Made by a program: the position numbers and the translations under genes
In this document: positions 55,060 through 64,000 of the stretch, one piece after another
Position numbering within the stretch: the stretch's first letter is position 1
Layout of the letters: every line of letters begins with the position of its first letter
The notes under the pieces: generated by a model
Told to the model about the DNA's origin: nothing
Databases searched by the model: none
Seen by the model: only the letters and a program-made list of their open reading frames with translations
Assembly (NCBI RefSeq): GCF_030818695.1
Contig: NZ_JAUTAR010000001.1
Coordinates: 1,110,501-1,174,500, forward strand
DNA length: 64,000 nucleotides
Source: Chryseobacterium sp. SORGH_AS_0447
GTDB lineage: Bacteria; Bacteroidota; Bacteroidia; Flavobacteriales; Weeksellaceae
Reading direction: 5' to 3'

Positions 55060-56412
55060 TTAAAATAATCTTTCGTGAAAATCTTCGATTTTACTCACCT
55101 CTTCGATCTTGATCCCGAATTTCTTCTTGGGAAGCTTATTTAAGTTCGAAATAAAAATTTTCTCGTAACCTAATTTCTCAGCTTCGGTAATCCTCTGCTC
55201 AGCTTGGGCGATTGGACGTATTTCTCCACTCAGACCTATTTCTCCGGCAAAACAGTAATGTTCGGAAATGGCGACATCATCATTAGAAGATAGGATTGAT
55301 GCGACGACCGCTAAATCCAGCGCGGGATCATCTGTCTTGATTCCCCCAGTGATGTTGAGAAAAACGTCTTTGGCTCCCAATTGAAATCCAGCCCTTTTTT
55401 CAAGGACAGCAAGAAGCATGTTCAGTCTTTTGGCATCAAAACCGGTGGAGCTCCTTTGGGGTGTCCCATATACTGCGGTACTCACCAACGCCTGGATTTC
55501 CAGAAGCATCGGCCGGTTTCCTTCCAACGTTACGGCTACCGAGTTTCCGGAAAGTTCCTCAAATTTTTTGGTAATGAGAATTTCGGAAGGGTTTTTAATT
55601 TCCTTTAATCCCTGAGAAACCATTTCATAAATCCCGATTTCGGAAGTAGAACCGAAACGGTTTTTATTGGCTCTCAGCAATCGGAATAAGTGATTCCGGT
55701 CGCCGTCGAAGTTTAAGACAACATCCACCATATGTTCCAGTACTTTCGGTCCGGCAATCTGTCCGTCTTTTGTAATGTGCCCGACTAAGAAAACCGGAAC
55801 ATTGTTTTCTTTGGCGTATTTAATAATTTCATTGGAACATTCCCTGATCTGGGAGACCGTTCCCGGTGAACTTTCGATCAGCTGGGACTGTAACGTCTGA
55901 ATGGAATCGATAATCACAAAATCAGGCTCCAGTTTGTTGGCTTCATGAAGAATTTTCTCCAGATTGGTTTCTGTGAAAAGAAAGCAGTTCGGATTCTGGA
56001 CATCGGTAAGACGGTCTGCTCTCATTTTAATCTGAGAGGCACTTTCCTCTCCTGAAACATAGAAGATTTTCTTTTTCATTTTAAGCGCCAACTGGAGGAG
56101 CAGGGTTGATTTTCCGATTCCGGGTTCACCTCCGATCAGCGTCACCGATCCTAAGACAATTCCGCCTCCAAGTACCCGATTCAGTTCTTCGGAAGGGGTT
56201 TTAATTCTCGGTTCTTCATTGGTTTCAACTTCAACGATGTTGATAACATGCTGTTTTGATTTTGAAAAAGGCGGAGTTTTATGGGATGAGGTTTTTTCCA
56301 CAACTTCTTCCACCAAAGTATTCCATTGCCCGCAGTTCTTGCATTGCCCCATCCACTGGGAATACTGGGCACCGCAGTTCTGACAGAAATATGCCGTTCT
56401 TAATTTTGCCAT
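55060..56412 (-). CDS. radA: DNA repair protein RadA
   Basis: This 450-residue branch-migration ATPase has an N-terminal zinc finger (CQNCGAQYSQWMGQCKNCG), Walker A in GGEPGIGKSTLLLQ (near residue 88), the RadA motif KNRFGS (near 250) and a C-terminal Lon-protease-like domain (about 290-440, without a protease dyad role). It assists RecA in homologous recombination. Confidence 0.97.
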   Translation of the reverse strand: MAKLRTAYFCQNCGAQYSQWMGQCKNCGQWNTLVEEVVEKTSSHKTPPFSKSKQHVINIVEVETNEEPRIKTPSEELNRVLGGGIVLGSVTLIGGEPGIGKSTLLLQLALKMKKKIFYVSGEESASQIKMRADRLTDVQNPNCFLFTETNLEKILHEANKLEPDFVIIDSIQTLQSQLIESSPGTVSQIRECSNEIIKYAKENNVPVFLVGHITKDGQIAGPKVLEHMVDVVLNFDGDRNHLFRLLRANKNRFGSTSEIGIYEMVSQGLKEIKNPSEILITKKFEELSGNSVAVTLEGNRPMLLEIQALVSTAVYGTPQRSSTGFDAKRLNMLLAVLEKRAGFQLGAKDVFLNITGGIKTDDPALDLAVVASILSSNDDVAISEHYCFAGEIGLSGEIRPIAQAEQRITEAEKLGYEKIFISNLNKLPKKKFGIKIEEVSKIEDFHERLF

Positions 56413-56471
56413 ACTGCGAAGTTCAAAATTTTTTTTGGATTTTGGTTTCGATTTTTAGTTAATTTTCGGCC

Positions 56472-56878
56472 ATGAAAAATATTTTTTGAGCTTACTGGTA
56501 TTTGTGGTCATGTCATTGTTACATGCGCAATTGGCAGATTGGGAAGTAAGTTTTCTGAAATTACCAGGCGGAAGTTATGGAATGTTGTCTGTATTTATGC
56601 TTATTCTCTGCTCCATAATTACCGGAATCGGTTTGCTTACGGTGATTATCTTTAGAAAAACGTATTATTCCATTCTGAGAACTGCTGTTTTATTTGAAAT
56701 TATTTATCTTTTGTTTCTGATCATCTCAGGAAATACCCCTTTTTTATATTTTTATGAAACGACCAATGAAAACCTTTTAATGATAATGACATACGGAAAT
56801 GCAATTGTGGTGTTTCTTATCATGTTTATAGCTCATTTATTATATTTAAAGATAATTCGTTGGGGCAGTAAAAAATAA
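56472..56878 (+). CDS. Small exported membrane protein, start broken by a T-run
   Basis: The main frame (from TTG 56486, about 130 residues) has three or four hydrophobic segments and no recognised family. Fourteen bases upstream, ATG at 56472 reads MKNIF and then hits TGA because the T run at 56482-56487 has six T. With seven T it would read MKNIFLSLLVFVVMSLLHAQ, an ideal signal peptide in frame. Internal ATG 56510 is another possible start. So the gene is either shifted by one base or translated from an internal start. Confidence 0.68.
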
Positions 56879-56910
56879 CATAGATCAACGTCTTATGATA
56901 ATCACTTGTC

Positions 56911-56918
56911 TACCTTTG
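56911..56918 (+). promoter_or_regulatory. -7 box of the second YceI gene
   Basis: TACCTTTG matches TAnnTTTG and lies 29 bp before the ATG. Confidence 0.5.
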
Positions 56919-56947
56919 TCTAAGAAATTAATTAATAATATTATAAT

Positions 56948-57517
56948 ATGAAAAAAGTATTTTTAACTTTTGTACTGGCACTATTCAGTGTTGTAAGTTT
57001 TGCACAGACGGCGTGGAGTGTAGATCCAATGCATTCCTCAGTTAATTTTAACATCAAGCATATGGGGATCAGCTTTGTACAGGGAAGATTTGATAAGTTT
57101 GACGGAAAAGTAGTGACTGCTGGGGATAATTTGAACAATGCAGAGTTTTCTTTCTTTGTTGAGGTGAACTCCATCAACACCGGTGTTGAAATGAGAGACA
57201 AGCACCTGAAAAGTGCAGACTTCTTCGATACCGAAAAATTTCCGAGAATGACTTTTGAATCCGGCTCTATCACCAAAGATAAAAACAATACCTACGTGTT
57301 GAAAGGAAAACTGACGATTAAAGATGTTACCAAAGAAATCACTGTACCGGTAACTTTCGGAGGGGTAACAAAAAACCAACAGGGAAAAGAAGTAATGGGA
57401 TTCCAGACCACATTTAAGGTAAACCGTCTGGATTATAATATCAAATATGATCCTACAGGAGCCGGTGTGGCAAAAGATGTTGACGTTAACTTATATTTTG
57501 AGTTGGTTAAGCAATAA
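56948..57517 (+). CDS. YceI family protein (second copy)
   Basis: This 189-residue exported protein has the canonical YceI start after the signal peptide (WSVDPMHSSVNFNIKHMGIS), KSADFFDTEKFPRMTFESGS and KGKLTIKDVTKEITVPVTFG. It binds an isoprenoid lipid in the periplasm. It is closer to the typical family than the copy at 2200 and is a single gene with its own promoter and terminator. Confidence 0.95.
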   Translation: MKKVFLTFVLALFSVVSFAQTAWSVDPMHSSVNFNIKHMGISFVQGRFDKFDGKVVTAGDNLNNAEFSFFVEVNSINTGVEMRDKHLKSADFFDTEKFPRMTFESGSITKDKNNTYVLKGKLTIKDVTKEITVPVTFGGVTKNQQGKEVMGFQTTFKVNRLDYNIKYDPTGAGVAKDVDVNLYFELVKQ

Positions 57518-57540
57518 TTTTATATATAATTTGGTTTAAG

Positions 57541-57573
57541 AAAAGGTTTTCAAGATATTGAGAACCTTTTTTT
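57541..57573 (+). terminator. Terminator of the YceI gene
   Basis: AAAAGGTTTTCAA pairs with TTGAGAACCTTTT (one mismatch) and is followed by more T residues. Confidence 0.8.
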
Positions 57574-57610
57574 ATTTAAAGGCTGATAACGAAATACGAA
57601 TCGATGGAGT

Positions 57611-58490
57611 TTATCCAGTATTTTTCTGATAACGATAACCGATAATCATCGTTACAACTGCCGGTAATAAAAGTATTAATCCTTCATTTTCTATGTATTT
57701 ATAAAGAATTAAAGCCGCTAAAATGAGAATCCATCCCGATAGAAAATAATAATTTGCAACGCGGGAATTTCGGTATTGATGATCATTTTTGCGATAAGGG
57801 ATGATGATAAAGCTGATGTGGGCGAGAATGGCTCCGTTTACAATATCAATTAAATGATGCTGATAGGTTGTTAAGGTTGAAATTCCCAAAAGGATTAGCC
57901 AGATCATCAGGAAAATCCGCCACTTTGAGAGTTCTTTAAACACTGACCAGAATAATAAAAGCAAAAGCAATATGCAGCGATGGCGACTGGTTGAAGGGGG
58001 AATCGAAAGTTTTTAAGAAGGAAAAAGGCAGTCCTAAAATATTCTGAGAAACTTCAGGTTTTGTAAATGAAAATCGTAAAGGCACCGTAATGAAAAATAT
58101 TCCTGCAGTAATCGTTACAAAAAGCATTCTCCACGTTAATATTTTTAATTGCTGTCTACTTGTACATGAAAAAAATACCATGCAGAAGAAAATCCCGCTT
58201 GCCATGTACGGAATAATCGACAGAGGCATGAACGGGATTGATTTTTCAAAATCAAAAGTGAATGACGGCACGTCATCTAAGGAAGATGCGTACCAGGTAC
58301 AAAAATTATAGACGGTCATAAAAACGATCGTACAGACCGTTAATGCAAATATCTGCTGCCAGATTTTCAATTGCTTTTCAGTCATTCGCTTTTTCAACAT
58401 CATAGGATTTAGCAATAAAGAGGGAAGATCCGGTCGTAATTTCATTATCTGATTTGTCTTTAAAGGAAAATAATCATTTTTGTTCTTCAA
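57611..58490 (-). pseudogene. PAP2-type phosphatase gene split by a one-base shift
   Basis: Two frames encode consecutive parts of one membrane protein. The first (58490 to 57936) carries the PAP2 motif with a conserved SPSLHIA, then stops shortly after. The second (57970 to 57611) continues with the third motif LTTYQHHLIDIVNG. Removing one T from the TTTT in GCTTTTGC near 57966-57969 joins them as SLHIALLLLLFWSVFKEL. Five or six membrane segments fit a lipid or lipid-A phosphatase. A likely start is ATG 58445. As written, neither half is a complete enzyme. Confidence 0.8.
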
Positions 58491-58826
58491 TTTCTTTGAA
58501 GATGACTTTTATTTGGGTTAAATAGATTTATAATTAAATAAAGTGATCGTATGGGAAATGCCAAAAGTTCAAGATTTCAAACGGATGAACTTTACCTTTA
58601 TTTTCTTGTGTAAAGCAATGATGCAGGACGGAACAGTTGTCGCTGCCTTGGCATGAATTAGATATAGAAATCATTATCTCTATTGGTTTTTTGCGTTTTG
58701 ATAAGATCAAATATAAATAAAAAGTTTCGTTAAGCTTTAGAAAATAGTTTGCCATTTCTCAAATTGATAATTCTAAAAAATTGCTTTGTATTTCTTTTTC
58801 CCATAACTTTGCACAAACCTAATCTA
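58491..58826. other. 336-bp region before pyrG
   Basis: Holds the pyrG promoter. A minus-strand frame at 58534-58755 with several Cys and His residues has no family support and is not called. Confidence 0.45.
58781..58811 (+). promoter_or_regulatory. Promoter of pyrG
   Basis: A -33 TTG (58781-58783) and a -7 TAACTTTG (58804-58811) are separated by 20 bp. The ATG follows 15 bp later. Confidence 0.62.
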
Positions 58827-60434
58827 ATGAGTAAAAAGAATACTAAGTACATCTTTGTGACAGGAGGTGTGACTTCATCTTTGGGAAAGGGAATCGTTTC
58901 AGCTTCTCTTGGACTTCTACTAAAATCACGTGGCTTCAATGTAACCATTCAAAAGCTTGATCCTTATATCAACATCGATCCGGGAACTTTGAATCCTTAT
59001 GAACATGGAGAATGTTATGTAACCGAAGATGGTGCGGAGACGGATCTGGATTTAGGTCACTACGAGCGTTACCTTGATGCTCCTACTTCCCAAAACAACA
59101 ACGTTACGACAGGGAAAATCTACCAGACGGTAATCGAAAAAGAGAGAAAAGGAGATTTTCTTGGGAAAACCGTTCAGGTAATTCCTCATATCACAAACGA
59201 AATCAAGCGAAGGATCAAAATTTTATCCAAACAGAACTACGATATCATTATTACGGAGATCGGTGGAACGGTAGGGGATATCGAATCTCTGCCTTACATC
59301 GAGACTGTTCGTCAGTTAAAATGGGAACTGGGTGAGAAGAATTCAATGGTTATTCACCTTACTTTGCTGCCCTACCTGGCTTCGAGTGGAGAATTAAAGA
59401 CAAAACCTTCCCAGCACTCTGTTCGTCAATTGATGGAAAGCGGAATTATGGCCGACGTTCTGGTTTGCCGTACAGAGCATAAAATCCCGAAAGACCAAAG
59501 AGCAAAATTGGCTCAGTTCTGTAACGTGCCGTTAGACAATGTTATTGAATGTAAAGATCTAGATACCATCTATGAAGTGCCGATGTATCTTCAGAAGCAG
59601 GACTTTGATGATGTAGTTCTTAAAGAGCTGGATCTGAAAAGCGATAAAGATGCAGACCTTAAAGAGTGGAAAACTTTCTTAAAGAAATTCCAGAATCCTA
59701 AGAAATCGGTTGAAATTGCTCTGGTTGGAAAATATGTTTCTCTACAGGATTCCTATATCTCTATTGCCGAAGCTTTCAAGCATGCCGGTGCAGATTTGGA
59801 AACTGAAGTGAAAATCAGATGGGTGTACAGTGGAGATCTTACAAAAGAAAATATAAAAGAAACTTTAGCCGGAGTAGACGGTATTCTGGTAGCACCAGGA
59901 TTCGGAGACCGGGGAATTGAAGGAAAAGTGCTTACTGCGCAGTACGCAAGAGAAAATAAAGTTCCGATGCTGGGAATCTGTCTGGGGATGCAGATCATGA
60001 CAGTCGAATTTGCAAGAAATGTCTTGGGATATTCCAAAGCCAACTCTATGGAGTTCGATACTTCAACAGAGCATCCTGTAATTTCCCTGATGGAAGAACA
60101 GAAAAATGTAGTAGAGAAAGGAGGAACGATGCGTTTAGGAGCCTGGAAATGTTCTTTGAAGAATGGTTCTAAGCTTAACGATATCTACGGTTCTAAAAAT
60201 ATTACGGAAAGACACCGTCACCGATATGAATTCAACAGCGATTATATTGGGGAATTCGAGAAAAACGGTTTCCTGGCTACCGGTACCAACCCGGAAACAG
60301 GATTGGTAGAAGCGCTGGAAATGCCGGATCATCCGTTCTATGTTGGGGTTCAGTATCACCCGGAATACAAGAGTACAGTGTACACTCCGCATCCTTTATT
60401 TATTGCTTTTGTAAAAGCATGTACTCAGAAATAA
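58827..60434 (+). CDS. pyrG: CTP synthase
   Basis: This 535-residue enzyme makes CTP from UTP, ATP and glutamine. The synthetase part has FVTGGVTSSLGKGI (near residue 10) and DLDLGHYERYLD; the glutaminase part has the catalytic Cys in LGICLGMQ (near 387) and the His-Glu pair in QYHPEYKS (near 511). The ATG at 58827 is chosen because it precedes the conserved start and follows the promoter; longer in-frame starts lie in promoter DNA. Confidence 0.98.
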   Translation: MSKKNTKYIFVTGGVTSSLGKGIVSASLGLLLKSRGFNVTIQKLDPYINIDPGTLNPYEHGECYVTEDGAETDLDLGHYERYLDAPTSQNNNVTTGKIYQTVIEKERKGDFLGKTVQVIPHITNEIKRRIKILSKQNYDIIITEIGGTVGDIESLPYIETVRQLKWELGEKNSMVIHLTLLPYLASSGELKTKPSQHSVRQLMESGIMADVLVCRTEHKIPKDQRAKLAQFCNVPLDNVIECKDLDTIYEVPMYLQKQDFDDVVLKELDLKSDKDADLKEWKTFLKKFQNPKKSVEIALVGKYVSLQDSYISIAEAFKHAGADLETEVKIRWVYSGDLTKENIKETLAGVDGILVAPGFGDRGIEGKVLTAQYARENKVPMLGICLGMQIMTVEFARNVLGYSKANSMEFDTSTEHPVISLMEEQKNVVEKGGTMRLGAWKCSLKNGSKLNDIYGSKNITERHRHRYEFNSDYIGEFEKNGFLATGTNPETGLVEALEMPDHPFYVGVQYHPEYKSTVYTPHPLFIAFVKACTQK

Positions 60435-60461
60435 AGTAATTGAAAAAGTACAGACGTCATA

Positions 60462-60500
60462 AAACTCAGGCTAAGAATAATCAGCCTGAGTTTATTTTTT
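60462..60500. terminator. Bidirectional terminator after pyrG
   Basis: AAACTCAGGCT pairs perfectly with AGCCTGAGTTT over an 10-nt loop and is followed by a T-rich run. It lies between convergent genes. Confidence 0.88.
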
Positions 60501-61496
60501 AAGCCATGTTAGAGTTTCTTCAAATACCTGTTGCCAATGGTTTTCATTTTCATTATTTACAGTAATAAGTTTCTCGAAATTGTGACTCAGAAGAGGATAA
60601 ACTTTAAAGTTGATATTTTTTTTGTCAGTTAATCTGAATCTGATCGTATCATTGCTGAAGGCAACACCGATATCGTTGCTGCCATAAGCGATTAGAATTG
60701 GGATTCTTATCTTTTCTAATGCAGTAAAACTTCCAGGAATTGTGAAGGTTTTATATGATCTTAGTGACAGATCATCCAGCGTATTGCTAAATAGGCTTCT
60801 GCGTATAAGCTGGTTGTACGAGATATACTCCTGTTCTATTTTCTTTTCTAAGGTACTGTCTTGTCGTGAGATTTCTTCATATCGCATTCTATTTATACTT
60901 TCTTCATATCTGCCAAAAAGATTCACTGATAAAACGGCAATTTTCCTGATCTTTTTATGGCTGATATGCAATGCGACGCGTCCTCCCTGCGAATATCCGA
61001 TCACGTAAATATTTCTGATTCTTTTGTCTTTTGCATAAATTTTTGTCAGCAGATTTACTTCATCGGATAAATGTTCCAATGTATTATACTTGAAATACGA
61101 CGTTAAAATTTTCGGATCATCAACCTTAAAGTTATCGTCTAAATCTTTAAAATGCTGGTAAACGGGAATTTTCGGTTTTGAAATAATGACAAAAATATTT
61201 TCCCGGGATAATTGTTTAATATCGAATGGTAATAAAAGAAACTTACCGTTATCGTCTTCTGAAATTAAAGGGGATGGATCAGAGCCTTGCAAAAAGAAGA
61301 TCAGATCTTTTTTTCTGCCGGACTCAGGATCTTTCGTTATTTCCAAAAAGTTAATAAAATCATTTTTGATCAGGATTCTTTTATGAAGAAGGGTTAAAGA
61401 ATCGATGGTATATTTTTCAACCTGCTGCTGCGCATAGATGTTGACAGCAGATAAGATGCATGAAAAAATAAAAAATTTACAAATGTCCGCTTTCAT
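60492..61496 (-). CDS. Secreted alpha/beta hydrolase-like protein
   Basis: This 334-residue protein has a signal peptide (ending NIYAQ) and an alpha/beta hydrolase fold with the nucleophile Ser in VIGYSQGGRVAL (near residue 166), Asp in AYGSNDIGV (near 271) and His in PLLSHNFEK (near 305). It is more lightly conserved than the hydrolase at 44485 and only distantly related. The substrate is unknown. Confidence 0.82.
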   Translation of the reverse strand: MKADICKFFIFSCILSAVNIYAQQQVEKYTIDSLTLLHKRILIKNDFINFLEITKDPESGRKKDLIFFLQGSDPSPLISEDDNGKFLLLPFDIKQLSRENIFVIISKPKIPVYQHFKDLDDNFKVDDPKILTSYFKYNTLEHLSDEVNLLTKIYAKDKRIRNIYVIGYSQGGRVALHISHKKIRKIAVLSVNLFGRYEESINRMRYEEISRQDSTLEKKIEQEYISYNQLIRRSLFSNTLDDLSLRSYKTFTIPGSFTALEKIRIPILIAYGSNDIGVAFSNDTIRFRLTDKKNINFKVYPLLSHNFEKLITVNNENENHWQQVFEETLTWLKK

Positions 61497-61709
61497 GGTA
61501 TTTCCATATTTATCATTGAGTGAGCCATATTGATTCTGCTAAATTAAATCTTTTTAAATAAAAGTCTACGGACTCTTATGTTCACAGGAATTGCTGTAAA
61601 AAGTAAATTTAAATTTCGCACGTCTCATCATATATCTTTACTGATTATTCTCACCCTGAGTTTATTATATTGTAATAGAGTAGAGTATAGAGTTTTGATA
61701 AAAAAACAG

Positions 61710-61717
61710 TATTTTTG
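61710..61717 (+). promoter_or_regulatory. -7 box of yidC
   Basis: TATTTTTG matches TAnnTTTG, 61 bp before the ATG. Confidence 0.45.
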
Positions 61718-61778
61718 TCGACTTAAATCAGGTACATGAAATTATGTACAGAAAAAGATAAAATTTAATTAAAATAAA

Positions 61779-63602
61779 ATGCAACAGAACAACGGACTCG
61801 ATAAAAGTCAGATTATCAGTTTTGCGGTTTTATGTGTGGTTCTTATCGTATTTATGTTCTATTTCCAGAACAAGCAGTCGAAAGAGGATCAGATAAAAGC
61901 TGAGCAACAGAAAACCGAACAGGTAAAAAATGCCGTAAAACCCACTCAGGCAAATAATATCAATCCTAATGTAACGCCTAATGCCATTCAGACTGCCAGT
62001 CTTGCGAATAATGCATTGAGACTTGAATTCAATAGCTTAGGAGGACAGGTTTCCAAGGTGGAACTTGTAAAATACAAAGCGTACGATCATAAAACAGACC
62101 AGGCAGATCTTCCGCTTTATCTGATCACGAAAAACAACTCGAATTACGGTTTCCAGTTTAAAGATAAAACCGGAAAAATAATCAATACGAAAGATTTGGT
62201 TTTTGCTCCGGCTATAAACGGGAATGTGGCTACTTTAACCGCTGATTACAATGGGGCGACCATTCAGTTCGTATATACGCTGAACAATAATCCTAAAGCA
62301 GAACTGAAAGATCAATATGCTTTAGATTTTAAAGTAAGAACACAGGGGCTTGCAAAAATCACATCAGATAACAAGGCCGATTTTATCTGGGATTACAGTG
62401 TGAGAAATCTTGAAAAAGGTAGAGCACAGGAACAGTCCCACTCAGAGTTCTCTTATGCATTCAATAATTATAAAGATTATGAATATGACGGAAGAACCAC
62501 GATGGATGAAGAAAAAGAAACGCTTAACTGGATAGGTGTTAAACAACAGTTTTTTGCTTCTGTCATCGAATCCAAGACAGGATTTACTCAGAGTAAAGGA
62601 AACCAGGAAGCTGTAGAAGAAGGGGAGTATCTGAAAAAATTAAACTATGAAGGTTTTGTTCAGATGACGGGCAGCGAACTGAATCAGGATTTCACCTGGT
62701 ACTTTATGCCATTGGATTTACCGTTGTTAAAATCGTACGATAAAAATTTCGATGAGATCCTTCCATTGGGTTGGGCTTTCATCGGATGGATGAACAGAGG
62801 ATTCTTTATTCCTATTTATAATTTCATTGCCTCTTGGGGATTAACTGCAGGTTGGGCCATTTTCGTATTAACCATTTTGGTTAAACTGATCTTATCGCCT
62901 ATTATGTATAAGCAACATAAGCTAAGTGCCATGATGCGAGTAATCCGTCCGGAAATTGATGAGGTAAACGCCAAGTTCAAAGATGCTGATCCTATGAAGA
63001 AACAGCAGGCAACGATGGAAGTCTACCGAAAGGCTGGGGTGAATCAAATGGCAGGCTGTCTTCCGGCGCTGGTTCAGATTCCGATCTTTTATGCGCTATT
63101 CCGATTCTTTCCGAATTTTATTGATTTAAGAGGTAAAGGATTCTGGTTTGCTAAAGATTTAACAGCTTATGATGATCTGATTAAACTGCCTTTTAAAGTT
63201 CCTTTCCTTGGAGATCACCTAAGTATTTTTGCTTTGGCGTGTACGGTGGTAATTTTAATTTATACGGTAATGACTTCAGGAAATATGCAACAGCCACAAC
63301 AGGAAGGAATGCCAAACATGAAAGTGTTGATGTATATCTTCCCGATCACATTCCTGTTCTTTTTAAATACTTCTGCATCCGGTCTTTCCTGGTATTATTT
63401 CGTATCAAATGCCATCAACATTTTGATTATACTCGTTATCAAATATGTGATTCTGGATGAAAAGAAAATTCATGCTCAGATCCAGGCTAACAAAGAAAAG
63501 CCGAAAACTGAAGGGAAATTCCAGAAAAGAATGCGCGAGATGATGGAAAAAGCTCAACAGCAGCAAGCCTATCAGGAACAACAGAAAAATAAAAAGAAAT
63601 AA
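61779..63602 (+). CDS. yidC: Membrane protein insertase YidC
   Basis: This 607-residue insertase has an N-terminal membrane anchor (residues 8-28), a large periplasmic beta domain (about 60-330) and the conserved core with five helices (ILVKLILSPIMYKQHKLSAM near 370; MAGCLPALVQIPIFYALFRF near 425). The C-terminal tail is basic and Gln-rich. It inserts and folds inner-membrane proteins alone or with SecYEG. Confidence 0.97.
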   Translation: MQQNNGLDKSQIISFAVLCVVLIVFMFYFQNKQSKEDQIKAEQQKTEQVKNAVKPTQANNINPNVTPNAIQTASLANNALRLEFNSLGGQVSKVELVKYKAYDHKTDQADLPLYLITKNNSNYGFQFKDKTGKIINTKDLVFAPAINGNVATLTADYNGATIQFVYTLNNNPKAELKDQYALDFKVRTQGLAKITSDNKADFIWDYSVRNLEKGRAQEQSHSEFSYAFNNYKDYEYDGRTTMDEEKETLNWIGVKQQFFASVIESKTGFTQSKGNQEAVEEGEYLKKLNYEGFVQMTGSELNQDFTWYFMPLDLPLLKSYDKNFDEILPLGWAFIGWMNRGFFIPIYNFIASWGLTAGWAIFVLTILVKLILSPIMYKQHKLSAMMRVIRPEIDEVNAKFKDADPMKKQQATMEVYRKAGVNQMAGCLPALVQIPIFYALFRFFPNFIDLRGKGFWFAKDLTAYDDLIKLPFKVPFLGDHLSIFALACTVVILIYTVMTSGNMQQPQQEGMPNMKVLMYIFPITFLFFLNTSASGLSWYYFVSNAINILIILVIKYVILDEKKIHAQIQANKEKPKTEGKFQKRMREMMEKAQQQQAYQEQQKNKKK

Positions 63603-63617
63603 TTTTATTTCAGTATA

Positions 63618-63648
63618 AAAAAAGAGAAGCACATTGCTTCTCTTTTTT
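63618..63648. terminator. Bidirectional terminator after yidC
   Basis: AAGAGAAGC/GCTTCTCTT forms a 9-bp stem over a 5-nt loop, flanked by A and T runs. Confidence 0.88.
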
Positions 63649-63679
63649 GTACATATAATAAGGTATATAATTTATCAAT

Positions 63680-64000
63680 TCAATCATACTTCAGTCTAAA
63701 TGACTGTCTGTGGTATTTGGTTGGTCCAAACTTTATCAGGGCTTCCTGATGTTTCTTGGTCGCATATCCGAAATTGGTATCCCATCCGTACTCGGGATGC
63801 TCGTCATGAAGCTGAATCATCAGTTTGTCCCTGTAATTTTTTGCCAGAATAGAAGCCGCAGCAATAGACAATACTTTTGAATCACCTTTAATAATACACT
63901 CATGGGGAATAAAATTATACGGATGAAATCTGTTGCCATCAACCAAAATTAATTCCGGCCTGATGATCAATTTGTCAAGTGCCTGATGCATCGCGTGAAT
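63680..64000 (-). CDS. rnhB: Ribonuclease HII (5' end beyond window)
   Basis: About 106 C-terminal residues are present. The segment LILVDGNRFHPYNF is followed by KGDSKVLSIAAASILAKNYR, with the conserved Asp of the active site and family signature, and the GYATKKHQEALIKFGPTKYH end. It removes RNA primers and misincorporated ribonucleotides from DNA. The frame stays open to the window edge, so the N-terminal half lies outside. Confidence 0.95.
   Translation of the reverse strand: MHAMHQALDKLIIRPELILVDGNRFHPYNFIPHECIIKGDSKVLSIAAASILAKNYRDKLMIQLHDEHPEYGWDTNFGYATKKHQEALIKFGPTKYHRQSFRLKYD

Noticed and set aside
58534..58755. Minus-strand frame with Cys and His residues upstream of pyrG
   Set aside because: No promoter, no known family, and it lies in an AT-rich promoter region; too weak to call.

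Overview
The window looks like chromosome of a Chryseobacterium-type flavobacterium (Bacteroidota, Weeksellaceae). Reasons are two proteins with type IX secretion C-terminal sorting domains, promoters built on the Bacteroidota -7 box TAnnTTTG, weak Shine-Dalgarno signals, and family content such as DUF5777, DUF6702, DUF6624, DUF2461 and a TonB-dependent barrel. No rRNA, tRNA, CRISPR array or complete transposase was seen.

Layout. 0.2-4.0 kb: a Crp/Fnr-family regulator followed by a five-gene exported operon (DUF5777 barrel, c-type haem lipoprotein, YceI, ankyrin protein, DOMON-like T9SS protein), with a CRP-like palindrome in front of it. 4-11 kb: nucleotide phosphodiesterase, NmrA-type reductase divergent from an HxlR regulator, zinc alcohol dehydrogenase divergent from an AraC regulator, carboxylesterase. 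11.5-20 kb: amylase, DinB, TlpA-like thioredoxin, purine nucleoside phosphorylase with LpxK, TruA, MsbA-like exporter. 20-28 kb: CPBP protease, MHS transporter, barrel proteins, a T9SS cargo, an AhpD-like protein with a divergent Lrp regulator. 28-40 kb: a minus-strand run of small proteins including DUF6624, SMI1/KNR4 and Suppressor-of-fused families plus many unknowns, resembling an orphan immunity cluster. 40-45.4 kb: repeat-rich accessory region with a kelch protein, SymE-like toxin, two overlapping HTH proteins, an AT-rich pair (unknown protein and HNH nuclease), and an alpha/beta hydrolase lying between two copies of the groL 3' end. 45.4-48 kb: groES and groL separated by a four-helix-bundle protein gene framed by an inverted repeat. 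48-64 kb: mainly housekeeping genes (M1 peptidase, HupE/UreJ, DUF6702, AcpH, VanW, methyltransferase, RadA, CTP synthase, YidC, RNase HII) with a RelE/ParE-type toxin-antitoxin pair in the middle.

The most unusual region is the groE locus and the 4 kb downstream of it. A four-helix-bundle gene has entered the operon, the last 139 bp of groL plus its terminator are duplicated 1.1 kb downstream around a hydrolase, and an AT-rich cluster of SymE, HTH and HNH genes follows. Several reading frames are broken by small indels: a 13-bp tandem duplication in a membrane protein gene, and single-base shifts in an NmrA gene, a PAP2 phosphatase gene and a small membrane protein gene. The single-base cases may be real mutations or assembly errors.
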